From positions 10,065,001 through 10,129,000 of the forward strand of contig NC_083385.1 of the NCBI RefSeq assembly GCF_031755915.1: 64,000 nt of DNA, read 5' to 3'. This document shows positions 47,669 through 59,693 of the stretch, one piece after another; position 1 is the stretch's first letter, and every line of letters begins with the position of its first letter. Below the pieces are notes generated by a model. The model searched no databases. It was not told the origin of the DNA and was given only the letters and a program-made list of their open reading frames with translations. The position numbers were made by a program, and so were the translations under genes. Source of the DNA: Ziziphus jujuba. Its lineage: Eukaryota; Streptophyta; Magnoliopsida; Rosales; Rhamnaceae.

Positions 47669-48265
47669 TGTCCTAGATTTGGGTTTCTACTGCTAAAACC
47701 ATAAACACCAAATACACATATACAAGAAGAAGATGATAGAAAAACCTGTTAGTCGAGGTAAGAATTTGATTCTTTGGTCTTAAGATAATTTTTGCCCCGC
47801 ACTGGTGTTCAACGTATTAATAGATGGCGAATGTCTCTCAGGATACAATGACTACTTTCTGAGAATAGTAGCACTCCAAATTTCCAAAAACAACGAACAG
47901 TTTTGTGTTTCACTTTCTCTCTATTTTATGAATGAATGATGCAAAAACTAAAAATTACGACTATTTCTTTCTATTATTGTCTTTTAATCATAGAAATATT
48001 AAGTTATTATAGGAATGATTGCATCTATATGAATAAACCCAATGCTTCAGAATGTAATGCTTCAGAATGTACAAAGTGTTAAAAGTTGTTTTATTTCCAA
48101 TAACATGCACATTTCCACTCTGAAAACGTGTTCATTCATTAGAACATTGTTTTTTATTATTTTATTTATTATTTATTTATTTTAAATAAAATTTTAGAAT
48201 TTTAAAATATTATGGCAATCAAATAAATAAATAATATTTATAATTTCTATTCACAAATTCCTACA
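47669..48265 (-). repeat. 5' LTR of Copia element
   Basis: Direct-repeat partner of 44404-44973, with the same tgtccta…cctaca ends on the plus strand. On the minus strand it should be followed by a tRNA primer site, but the bases inward (ACAATCTTAAGATAAT) do not match one, so the junction is rearranged. Confidence 0.85.
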
Positions 48266-48416
48266 TATACTGCCACACATATTATATTACCTTCAGCCAC
48301 TAAAAACGAACAAAACTAATTTAATTCATAGTATTGCTCAATATTCTAACTAAGAAAGCTTCTTGGAAGTTTCTCATTAAAAGTTCAAAAAGAGAAGGTA
48401 CAATTAAAATTCCATT

Positions 48417-48770
48417 TCAGTCATAATGTGTTACAGGCCAAGTTGAATCCATATTCCATAGTCCTCCCTCCTTCACATATTCTATATACCTTGCAAATTC
48501 AGGACTAGCTGTTGTTGTCATTTTCTTCTTGCCACGAGCTAAAAATAGACTTAATAGTGGATGTGAATGGCTCTTGTTAACCTTCTTTTTGTGTTTTACC
48601 TGAGAACCGTCGGGCAATAATTCCTGCGATAAACTTGACGAGGAACCAAATATTCGAGCGGTCAAACTCCTCGTCTTCTTCAACTTGGCGTCCAACAGAC
48701 TGACCGTAGGTTCATCAGCTACACCTTCATGATTGCAACAACTTCTCCGTGAACTCAAAGCTCTAAACAT
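48417..48770 (-). CDS. Small conserved plant protein (EFARYxEYVKEGG family), unknown function
   Basis: Single exon, 117 residues, beginning MFRALSSRRSCCNHEGVADE. The middle is basic (KLKKTRSLTARIFGSSSSL; KHKKKVNKSHSHPLL). The C-terminal SPEFARYIEYVKEGGLWN is a pattern I recall from a family of short plant proteins with no assigned role. The N-terminal Arg/Ser/Cys run could be a targeting peptide, though this is uncertain. The 5' LTR of the damaged Copia element ends about 150 bases beyond its stop codon, so the 3' UTR or terminator may lie in or near LTR sequence. Confidence 0.75.
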   Translation of the reverse strand: MFRALSSRRSCCNHEGVADEPTVSLLDAKLKKTRSLTARIFGSSSSLSQELLPDGSQVKHKKKVNKSHSHPLLSLFLARGKKKMTTTASPEFARYIEYVKEGGLWNMDSTWPVTHYD

Positions 48771-51432
48771 GCTTGGCTAACCTCAATAGAAATTATGAAC
48801 ACCAAGAAAGCTTAAAAAGATAAATATACATGGAAAATGGAGGGTTGTTGGTTGGATTTTCAATGATTAGTTCTAATTAGTTGACTAATTACTTTTATCT
48901 CACTTCTTCATTCTTTTAATTTACTCATTTTTTTAATGTATTGTGTTTGGTTTGGCCGCAATTGTCCAAAGTATTAAAAGGCTTTTTCACAAGGAAAACA
49001 TGAAGACACTGGATTTTAAGTTTGACATTTTGTTTTATTTTTTATTTTTTTATTTTGGTTTATTGTAATCCCAACCACCGTGCGTGGAAAATAAATTAAT
49101 ATATTTTAAAGTCGAGCCATCGCCAACAAATGAAAATTAGATATTATATTCCCAATCTCTGACAGCTCTCGAACGTTCTGGGCCGTCGATTGGAAAAATT
49201 CTTACTATTGGTATCAAGCCAGCTGGTGCCGCTTCAAATGATCCAATGACTGATGTTAAAAATTAATCACGTTACATGACTAATTGCATAATTTTTTTTT
49301 TTTTTTAATTATATTGGAACTTTGTGTAGTCCTGCACAGTTTCTTCTTCCTTTGGGTTTTTGCCTTTAAAGCTTCTCAATCTTAATTGTTTGTGAACTTT
49401 GTAATAGAACAAAAATTTTAAAGCAAATGATTAGATCCATATTTCATTTAATTTGTTTGGAGAAGTTATTGCGGTTTTGTTGATGCTTAAGGAGACTAAA
49501 AGCTTTTTTTTTTTTTTTGATTGATTATATATTCCCAGACATCCTTTATCTTCTGGTAGATTCAAATCCAGCATAGAAAGCATAGATAAGATTACTCTTA
49601 CCAGCTGAGCTATCACAGTCTAAGGAGACTAAAACCTTGTTCATCAACTTCCTTAAAAAAGTCCTAAGATATAAAAATGCAAATTTACTCAATAAGAGTT
49701 AGATAGAAAAGTTAAATTAATATAAATCTTAGATAAGATTATTAGAGTAGCAGGGGGAAAAATATTAAAATATCCATTAAGTAGTTGCTAGGGAAAAAAC
49801 AGTAAAACACCCTTCTTTTCTGTTTTTTGGCTTCATTTTTTTTTTCTATTAAACCACCGTGGAAGATCTCATAACAACATTTTTTGGCCTGTTTGTACCC
49901 AGCCCAAACCTAGATTGTGAAAAATTCGAATTGAACCAAAAATAGGTCTATTTCAAAAAATTTCTAGCTTTGGTGATTCAGAATTGCAAAGGGAAAAAAA
50001 AAAAAAAAAATAGAGAAAGAAAAGCTAAAAAGTTTAAAGGGTGTTTGATGTAGAGCTTCAAATGGCTGGCAGAGAGATATAGAAGAGTGAAGCCACAGAG
50101 GGAAGAAGATGGAGGAGGAACGTAATATCTGCAAAAGGTTTTACGTTTTTCCAAAAAAATTTAAAAGAAATAAATTGAGATGTTATGTTGACTATAATAT
50201 GGCATATTTTAATGTGTGGCATCCAATCACTTGGACTGTTGCCAACTTGGTACCACCGTGATTGGCAAAATTTTCTCCTTGAATTGATCCACCAACTTAA
50301 GCTTGCCCATTATATTGGACCAAGACTTGAGCTTCATTTTTATTCCACTCCCATCTTCTTGAATAAATAAAAGGCTCCATGAGTTTGATTTTGTTGTATC
50401 CATATATCATTGTTGTCCATTCCCACGAATTAAACCCACTGTCTTCCACAAAAACCTCCTATTTTTTTTAGTAATTAACCAAAACCTACTATTGTTCGTT
50501 TATCAGGCTAGCATTCAAAATGACGGCTATAATATTCAGCCACAATGCACGATTATCATTTCAAAAGCCCAAAATTAATTAAAACCCAAGGAAGTGTAAA
50601 CATGTCTGAACTAGAAGCTAATTCTAGAAGGAAAAAGGAAATATACCAGAGCATCGCTTAGTTACAGACATTGTCTCTTTGTTTTTCACTGTCCCACGTG
50701 GGTTTGAAATTTGAATGAAATAGGCCGGTATTTATTTCCATAGTCTGAATTGTCGTTTCGCGTGGTTTATTTTATTATTTCTTTGGATTTCAACGACAAG
50801 ATTCTATAATGTCTTAGACGACAGACAAAATCAAAGCTACTAAACGTCGATATCACGTCATTTGTTTTACTTTGAAAACTTGAACATCCCTCATGCATTT
50901 GTTTTGTTATCATAACAAATCAAAATATTAAAGGTAATCAATTTTGTAAGAAAGAAATTATATAAAGCCGATTAGACCACTAGGTCCTATGACTGCTTTT
51001 TCTTTCTTTTTCTTTTTTCCTTTTCTCTTTTTTCTTTGGGACGCTAGTCTGTGTGAGTGTTTGTCATCATTATCTTGAGGCATTGCTGGACACCTATTAC
51101 AACTACCACACCCATCGTTGTCAATTCTCTTTTATTTAAGGAATTTTTCATCTCCTTTCTTTTCATAATTTACTGAACAATACTGCTGGTGGCTCCAAAT
51201 TTCTAAATGAAAATCAACCATGCACCTTTCATTTACTTCATTTGCTGCATAACCTTTTTCTTTTTTCTTTTTTTTTTTTTTTTGAGCTTTTTAGAACTAA
51301 CTGGATCACTACATTTATCTGATGGGCATGATGATATATACTTACTAGCCATATCAAATTACATAATTTGCGGTATGCCGAAAAAAATTATATAATGTGC
51401 AGCATCTTGGCATACGTTCGAGAAAGCCAACG
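48771..51432. other. Spacer with SINE insertion
   Basis: It holds the promoter of the small gene and the SINE at 49488-49634. A perfect GAACGTTC (49171-49178), a minimal heat-shock-element pair, lies about 400 bases upstream of the small gene. The open frame at 50185-50370 matches no family I know and is probably chance. A CCCACGTGGG palindrome occurs near 50693-50702. Confidence 0.5.
49488..49634 (-). mobile_element. tRNA-derived SINE with 14-bp target-site duplication
   Basis: The perfect 14-bp repeat TAAGGAGACTAAAA flanks the element at 49488-49501 and 49621-49634. Between them, on the minus strand, lie a tRNA-like head GACTGTGATAGCTCAGCTGG-TAAGAG with pol III A box (TAGCTCAGCTGG), a degenerate B box (GGATTTGAATC), a short body, and a poly-A end (poly-T at about 49505-49519). 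The whole insert is about 119 bases. A tRNA head, A-tail and exact target duplication together are diagnostic of a SINE. Confidence 0.9.
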
Positions 51433-54400
51433 CTACCGCTCTTCCGAGTTGAATTTGTTCCAAGCTTCCTGGAGTGCCAAGGAAAATAATAATAATAATA
51501 AATAAGAAGAAGCAAGGCTCAATAACTTAAAAGCCAAAATGGGTTTCCGAAGCAAGACATATGGAAAACATACTCCAGACAATTTTTATTATCAGAAAAT
51601 TCCTATATTAGGTGCATGGCAGAGCTTGTTTACCATAGATGCATACAGAAGATAATTTATTATCATATTATGTGCGTTTTCAGAAATTTAAGTCCCATCT
51701 TTCTTGATAAATTAGAATTACGTCAAGCCATGAAAACACAGATTTTAACACACCTTTAGAAGATCAAAAACTTTTTCACATATGTACTTCTGTTGAATAT
51801 TTGCACCACGTTGTTGTAATTTGTCAGGATGAACACAAAGTGTTGCTTTCCTGTAAGCTTTCTTTACTGCAGCAGCGGTTATGACTTCTGTTAAGGGAAT
51901 TGGCTGCCAACCACTATCGGGCCCAAGGATCTGCAAATGAAGAAGTCTAATCGAATTAACCACTGACTGAAGACATAACATTTAGTCAGTCACATTCACA
52001 TGCACATTTGATAACAGCAAAAAAGGTCTAGGATCATTTCATTTATACCTAACCATAACAATTATGTGTAATTGTGTATACAACAGACATGAGGCAAACA
52101 CAAAGGAGAGTATGACGGTCAATTTTACCAGATTCTTGCAATATGGAATAGCCTCTTAGTTCATTTGATTATATATTTGGATGTGAATATTTTATCATGC
52201 ATATTAAATCAATTTAATTATAAGATTCCAGTAAAAGAGTGATTTAAAATTGTTAAATGGAATGAAAAACTAAAAACCAAACAAGAATTTCAGACAATTG
52301 AAGATAATAATATTAGGATGGCCTCTGAAATAATTATAGACCATCATGCCCAAAAGAAAATGCAGATAAAAAACACATACATATTGCAAAGTTGAAAGTA
52401 GAGCACGCAAGTTCCCTTCTTTACCACTTGACCACCTCCTGACATCGGCATCCAGAGTTTCAGCTATCCTCTGCAAACAAATTTAGATCAGAACCAATAA
52501 AAAAAAACAGAAAAACATTCCATCTACAAAAGTTTCTTGATGGTGGCAAAAATAGTTACATTTCTCTCAGCTTGCTCTCTCTGAGCAAGAAGATCACGCA
52601 TATTCTTCTCTGCAAGAGCTTTTGCCTGAAATAGTAACAGAAAACTTAGTATCTAACTATTTTTGACAATCCTAAAACCGTCTGCATATTATATAATTAA
52701 TAACCACTGAATATCATACCGCACGATCAGCTGTTCTGCGATGTCTCTCTAATCTAGCTCTACATCTTTGAGCTGATTCACCTTCAACTCCTTCGTATCT
52801 CTCTGCATGATAGGAAATTTCATGTAGAGAAAACCCAAAGTTTACAAGCAACAAAGCAACAACATTTGTTGAAAGAAATGGAAGAGAAGATAACTAAGAT
52901 ATTTTATAGCCTCAACGAGTAGTGGTAGGAGCTTCATAAATTACATACCACTATAAACTGAGGCATATGAATATATTGGACCCCCTGTACTCTGAAACTG
53001 CACGTCTTGTAGATTCTGCCAGTTATTGCCCACTTTAGAACTGTTTTTTGACAATATGAATTTCATTAAAGGAACAGGAATCCATCTTAGAAAGAATTAC
53101 TTACAGAGGATGAAGAGCTCTGCCTCATGCCATTATTTCTGGAAGAAGCAGAGAATTTGTCTGAAACAGATCTTTGTACTCTCTCTCTTGTCTCATAAGC
53201 AGCCCTTTCTGCCATTGCTTTCTCTGCGGCACGCTCTCGAGCCTCTGCTGTAGCTCTTTCTACTGCAGCACGCTCAGCTCTAAGCCTGGCCTCCATAGCT
53301 GCTTTCCCTGATAATGACTTCTCCCTGGCCTCTGCACATGCCTTCTCTAATCTTTCACGAGCCTCTGACATTGCTCTTTGTCGAGCTTCAGCTGTTGCCC
53401 TCTCCACAGCAGCCCTCTCCGCCCTCTCACGGGCTTCTGCATATGCTCTTTCACGAGCTTCAAGTTTTGCCAAGTCAACAGCCATCCTATCCTTTTCTCT
53501 TTCTCTCTCCCTCTCTTTCTCTTCCTCTATCTTTCTGAGGCGTTCATCTTCTAGCTCTCTTTGTCTTTTCATCCTTTCAGTTTCTTTCTCTCCAGTCATA
53601 AGGGGTTCTTCAGCATTCTTCTCTTTTCTCTCTGTGGTCTGGCTTGCACCTACATGCTGAGATGATTTCTGATTGTTCTGTTTTCCATCTACCATAGCTG
53701 GCTGAGTTGCTTCAGGTTTACTTTTATTTTCAAGGCACTCTTTTACCAGTGGAGTTGGAATGACTTTGTCCTTGTTCCCTTCCTGATTTAAGGCATCTTG
53801 GTCCTGCTTTAGATTTTTTGCTTTCCCTTTCCATCCATGATTACATTCCTTTTCTTGATTTTCAGGAATAAAGTCAACCTGACGGAAACCCTTAGTTTTG
53901 TCAGTTTTTAGTTGTCCAATACCTGATCCATCTCCTGCCTTCACACTGTCATCAGCAGGAAGTGAATGATAGGCATCTTCCTCTATACATTGGTTCTTAC
54001 CTTGTTCTAGGTCTCCTTGGGCCATAAAAGCTGCTTTCAGCAGTTTATCAATCAGCACATCAGCCACTTCAAATGCTCCTGATTCCCCACCACTGCCTTC
54101 ATGCCCAGTGTTCATTTCTCCAGTTCCTTTCTTCACACTGTCATCTGAAGTAAGCGACTCTTCGGTATTGTCCATCCTGAATCGATACTCTTCATGCTCC
54201 AAATTCTCTTCCGCTGTGGTAGAAGCTTTCAAATTTTTATCAACTGACAGAGTCTCCATTTCAACTACTTCTTGTAGCCTTTCATTATTACTGGGTTCAG
54301 TCCTCTCTCTATTTTCTCCACAAGAAAAGGCCTCTTCAGGAGCCTTCATTGTTCCAGTGATTTTATCATTGTTGGAAGCTAATTGGGTTGCTTGAAAGTT

Positions 54401-57400
54401 TTTAGTATAATGCTTCTCACATGCCTCATCAGAAAGCCCAAGATCCTCCTCCATGAGCACCTGAACCTTTTTGGCTAATTTTACCTCCTTACAATTTTCG
54501 TCCTTGTTCATTCCATTATGTATTTTGTTTAGCCCCTTTAGGTCCCCCAAGTGAATAGCATCTTTAAGCATCTCTTCAGTCTCTTCACACTCACCAGTCT
54601 CCTTTGAGAGGTTTTCAATTTCTACCTGCTTAAATGCTTCTTGCAATTTTTCTTGCCTCGCTTCTTCGTCTGGGGCCTTTGTGGATCTTTTCTTGTCATC
54701 TTCTTTCTCAAAGGCCTTTAAACTCTTCTTCAGATCATCCATTCCATGAGGAAATTTCAGTATTTTCTCATAATCATCCATCTCGTAAGCCTCTTTTAGT
54801 CTCTTCTCATTTTCTTCTTTTTTTCTATTCTCTTTCTGTCTTTTATTTTTTTCCTGTTCAAGAGCCTCCTTTATACTCTCCTCCTTCACCTGCTGTAGAA
54901 GAGCCTCTTTCAGCCTTTTCTCGTTCTCCACCTTCTCCAGAACTTCCCTTAACCTCTCGTTTTCTTCCTGCTCGTGAACTGTCTTAACTTGTTTCTCATA
55001 TAATGCTTGTTCAAATGACTTTTTAAGCCTTTTCTCATTTCCGTCATGCCCCAATGCCTCCTTTTTCCTCTCTTTGTTGTCTACAGTTTCACATGACTGC
55101 TCAAGTCTATTCTCACTTTCAGTCAATTTATCAGCTTCCATCGGTTTTCGCTCATTCTTCTTGTGCTTTATAGCCTGCTCACCTTTAAACTTAGTCTCTT
55201 TCTCTTTCAACTCTACCTGGTTCTCTTTCTCTTTCAACTCTACCTGGTCCTCGTATATCTTTGATTTATCAGTTCCAGCAATCTTCTTCTTAGTTTGTGC
55301 ATGCTGTTTAGCCATTGTAAAGCTCTTATCACTTTCTCCCAATATACAAATTTCTTGGGTTATTTTTATCTTCTTCTCATGATCTTTTTGCTTGCCTGCC
55401 TCTTTAGCTGCTTGCAATCTTGCAATGTTTTCTTCCCACCCACAAGGTTCTTTTGCTACTTTCTTTTTTTGCTCAAGTTCCTTCAGCTCATGATTTTCTC
55501 TAACTGCTTTTACCTTCCTATCATTTTCTGACTGCTGTTCCAATGTTTCCATGGCAGCCTTCTCCCTTGGTCCGTGCTCATGAAGTTTTGTATTTTGCAC
55601 CAAAATCTTCTTACCATTTGCCTGCTCAAAAGCCTTCCTTGATTCATCTGTTGTTACCAATTCAAAAAATTGTGTTGCTTCTTTCCATTCACTGGCTTCA
55701 TCAATTTTAGAAGACACCTTAGATGACCCGGATTCCTTCCCCAGCTTCTCTTTTACAAATTTTAGAGAAGCATTTGAAGGTTGTTCTCCTTCTAGGAATC
55801 CTGAAGCTTCCTGGGCTGTCTTCCTAACCTTTGGCCTTTCCTCCCTCACCAGTGAAGTTTTTCCTCCATCATCTCTTTCACAATTGCCCTTCACTTTCTC
55901 ATGTTTTATTCTATTGGATTCATCAACTGTCTTACTCACCTTTCCTTCCTTCTCTTTAATATCTTTCTTTGAAGCCAATTTAACACTACTTTGAGAACTA
56001 TCTTTTTTCTTCTCCATTAATTCTTTTGCACTTCTCAGTTTTGCTTGAGCTTTCTCCATTGCTTCTTTAATTGCTGCAGCAGAGGCAGCAGCAGATGAAC
56101 TAGCATCTATCTCTACATCAAAGAAAGATGGTGAACTGCAACCTGAGGTTCCTTCAGACGAAAGCGCGTCATAATTTGAAACAAATTTACTGGGATCTCC
56201 CTTTTTACCTTCTACAACAGGTGGTGGTCGAGAGGGCGGTGGCACTTGAGATGGCTGAGTTCTAAGGCTGATTTCGGCTACACGTACAAATGCCTCTTTG
56301 TTAGAAGAACCATTTCTTCCATCTGCTCCTTGTAGTATAAGTTCATTTTCAAATGCCTGTCCACGAGCATAACCATTAAGTGGGTTTGGCATAGATTTTC
56401 TTAGATGCTTTTCCTTCTGCATTTCCAAACCAAAATCCAGATTGAGATTCTTATCATCAGCCACCTTTAAGGTAGGATTCTCATCTGCTGTCTGTTGAGA
56501 GGTTGTAATTTCATCGACCACACAAGTGAATCCACGAACAGCATGCAGTTGAGTCACGTGTGCCATCCCATTCAACTTATCTTCATTGTTTCTTTGATTA
56601 GCTTTGTGATAGGATATGCTGAACTCTGTACAGGCATCATCATGGTTAGGACTTCCATTTGAAAACCATTGATCCTTGCCAGAAAGATCTGACTCCCCCG
56701 ACAGAGATTCAGATTCTGCAGCAGACCTATGAATGATAAAGCAGCAAAAGAAATTTCTATCATCAATACCAACCTTCAAAAAGAAACCAAAAAAAAAAAA
56801 AAGAAGGATAAACTGACAACAATTGTAATGTCGCTTGATCCTTCCAAATGAGTATAGAAACAGAAAGTATTGATTGACACAATAACACCTATGTTTCTAT
56901 ACGGAATTTGAATAAGCATATTCTAAATCAATCGATTACCTCATTTTTTCAGTTAATTTTCAAGCCCAGTTACACCCATTATTGCGCAATATTCACAATT
57001 AGAAATTCAGAGACATATATAATATCAAATTTAAGAAAAAAAATAAATAAATAAAACCCTCAACTGTGGCAATCTTTCACGCCTATTTTGAACCCCCAAA
57101 ACTCCCCATTTGAATAAGCATAGGTTACTTATACAAGAATTAGCCATTAACCTTAATCTGCGAGGCTGTTTGATTAGGAAGCTGGTAATGGTTAGCGAGT
57201 TTCGCTTAAAAACACCCTCTAAAAGAACATATACACATATATTTCCCAAATGCACAAAAACGTAAACATTTTTAGAGAAGCTCACATGAGAAAAGTGTGA
57301 GCATTATAAACCAGAGAACAGTCCAAAGAAGCGTCTTTCCCACATTTATATCTTAGATATTCACACACTTCCAAGAATTTATCAAGTGACAGCACCAAAG

Positions 57401-57868
57401 CCAGAGACTTTGAGCATGAAACAAATAAGTAAAAATAAATAAATAAATACCACCGTACCAAGCTTCTTCAGAAGAATCATCGTCCCGGCGGTTGGGTTGG
57501 TCAACCAAGTCCTCATACGAAATAGCGAAATCTATACCATCAAACCCGCCGAAAATCTCGTCGTAGTCAAAGCCGGAGCTCCTTACATCAAAGAAGACCT
57601 CGGTTTCATCGACCGCCGGAAGATCCAGCACTGGAATCGCCGAACCACGGGAGGCGTGAAATGCCCCAAAAATCTCACTGTAGTCCTCCATGCGAGGCGA
57701 GAGTGTTGACACGCCGAACTTCGGAGGACCTCCGTAAACGTCGTCGTAAAGAGACTTACCCACTGCAAAGCCAACACCACCACCACCACCACCACCATTG
57801 TTACATATTTTCTTCGACAGCGTCACTGCCCCTCTGTTCGGCTGCCTAGAATGCGATAGATTATCCAT
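51433..57868 (-). CDS. Auxilin-like J-domain protein (clathrin uncoating), 8 exons
   Basis: Exons are 57868-57459, 56726-53105, 53015-52949, 52802-52720, 52625-52560, 52470-52381, 51930-51754 and 51468-51433, giving about 1516 residues. Auxilin-like proteins recruit Hsp70 to clathrin-coated vesicles for uncoating; plant AUXILIN-LIKE1 (At1g75310) has similar size and layout. The N-terminus has a Gly-rich run (9 Gly) and [16 protein letters not shown] repeats. Exon 2 encodes about 1200 residues, largely Lys/Glu-rich with repeated [13 protein letters not shown] units and an Ala/Arg/Glu helix ([16 protein letters not shown]). The conserved end begins [20 protein letters not shown] and contains the J domain with intact HPD (1480-1482, [12 protein letters not shown]), ending [11 protein letters not shown]. 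The exon 3 acceptor is the least certain. I chose the ACTGGCAG site, which keeps frame from SSSSS to NLQDVQFQS. Confidence 0.92.
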
Positions 57869-57944
57869 AAACAAAAAATAAAAATAAAAATAAATCAGCT
57901 TCTAGGGTTCAAGCTCTCCAGCGTCAAACTTTTTTATTCTCTCT

Positions 57945-57950
<6 letters not shown>

Positions 57951-57975
<25 letters not shown>
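57951..57975. repeat. (CT)n run in the auxilin-like 5' leader or promoter
   Basis: A CT-rich run about 85 bases upstream of the auxilin-like ATG reads as GA-rich on the coding strand, similar in placement to the run before the mannanase ATG. Confidence 0.8.
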
Positions 57976-59270
57976 ACCGCAGAGCCTCTGCAGCACAGTC
58001 AGAACTCAGGACGAGATGGACGACGACGAAAAAAAATAAAAAATAAAAAGAAAAAACAGAAAAATAAAAATAGAAAATGACGAAAAAGTACTCGTATAAT
58101 TGCAGTTGCATTACGAATTTCATCTTTTTCCTTTCTTTTATAATTTATTTTTTAAAAGAAATAAACCGCCGCATAATAAATTATAGAAGTAATAGGCGAT
58201 TTTACCATAAATAATTTGGAAAAAAAAAGCGAGGAATGACAGGTGGAACCGGTAAACCGGTGACAAACGCGGGAAGTGACTGTTGGTGGGGGTGGTTCCT
58301 AATGTAGGGGCATTTGGAATTTGGCTAGAATCTTTAAAATCGTCCTATGTTCCAATCAAATTGTCCTAACATGGGTACAGTTTGCTAACCTGGTTCCCAT
58401 ATTGGGATTTTTGCTGTGGACTTTACAAAGCATGAAGACAAAAAAACCCTCTAAGCACTTGCATTTGTTCCAACTCCACTTGTTTGGAGGTATCTATAGG
58501 GGTTTGGATTGTAATATATCATCATTTTGAAGGTCTAAAATTTGTACCCACATTCTCTCTCAACTAATAAATTTTGGGCTTTGTTGTTGTTGTTTTTTGT
58601 CTTGACCCTTAAGAATTTATTTTTTGCCTTTATTTAATGGGAGCTCTTGAGCATGTGAAATTGTTGGGTTGGTTTTTATGTTTTTGGTGAGGTTGAAGTC
58701 TTCAAAAAGGTCCCCCACAAATGACATCACTTTGCTTTATATGATTTTGATTCTTGGTGTTTAGTCACATTTTTAGTTATAAATAATCGTATCTAACTTT
58801 ACTTTTATTAAAAACAAAAAAAAAAAAAAAAGATAAATAAACATAAAATTTCCCATCCAGGAATTTATTGTTTTAGTTTTCTATTAACTTTGATTTTGTA
58901 AACATTCTAACATGTCGAGCCGTCATATCCAATGACGTTTGCTATTTTTTTTATTATAAATATATATATCATTTTACCTAACAATTGTTAATTGAGAGAT
59001 TGCTTTCGCAAGCTTGTCAAAAATGTTGATTAAGGGGTGTTTTTCCATATTATACTTTTTTTATGTATAGTTTATTTTCTGGTAAGCCTCTCAACCACAA
59101 AAATTTGTTTACTCTATTGTTTATGCTATTTGATATTTATTATAATCATATTTACCAAGAAAAATATTTATTATAATCGATAATTTTTTTTCCATATTTA
59201 AATAGAAATTTCAAATTGAAAAGACTATCTCCATGGAAACATAATTGATAATTTTGAGCTTCAAAGATAA

Positions 59271-59311
<41 letters not shown>

Positions 59312-59693
59312 TAAATAGATACAGCAAATATTAGATAAAAATGTACTATTATAAATAATGTCATTTTATTTAAATATATTTAATTATTTTTAAATAAATT
59401 TTAATTAAAACAGTAATAACGTATTTGATTTTCATAGTATCATCATTAATTTTTAAAAAAGATTAATTGAATTTTTAGAAATGTAATTGATAATTTAGTT
59501 TCTTTTTTGGCATTTGACATGAATAACATGCCTTACCCTATAATGACGATACTATAAGGTAACTTTGGCGTTTTTACTTACATTTAAATCCTATATATAT
59601 ATAATAATGCTATTCACGTCGAATATATATAATCATATATAAATATAATAATGCTACTATATATATATATAAATAATATATACACATCTATAT

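Larger units (their letters stand above)
44404..48265 (-). mobile_element. Damaged Copia (TNT1-like) LTR retrotransposon with internal deletion and inversion
   Basis: Two long direct repeats (44404-44973 and 47669-48265), each with TG…CA ends, flank pol sequence that reads on the minus strand. Between them are a Copia reverse transcriptase, an RNase H and part of an integrase C-terminus. Gag, protease, most of the integrase and the primer-binding site are missing. A purine-rich GTGGGGATT abuts the left LTR on the minus strand, as expected for the polypurine tract before a 3' LTR. No matching 5-bp target duplication is visible at the outer ends (acttt vs tatac). The element is too short and broken to be autonomous. 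It ends about 150 bases downstream of the small gene at 48417. Confidence 0.9.

Noticed and set aside
49555..49620. Functional tRNA gene on the minus strand
   Set aside because: Only the D-arm/A box is tRNA-like; the anticodon and T arms do not pair properly, and the A-tail plus target duplication show it is a SINE.
50185..50370. 61-codon open frame starting MLTIIWHILM
   Set aside because: No homologous pattern and no supporting splice sites or promoter.
53026..55531. Plus-strand open frames rich in Leu, Ser, Phe opposite the auxilin-like exon
   Set aside because: Antisense shadows of Lys/Glu-rich coding sequence.
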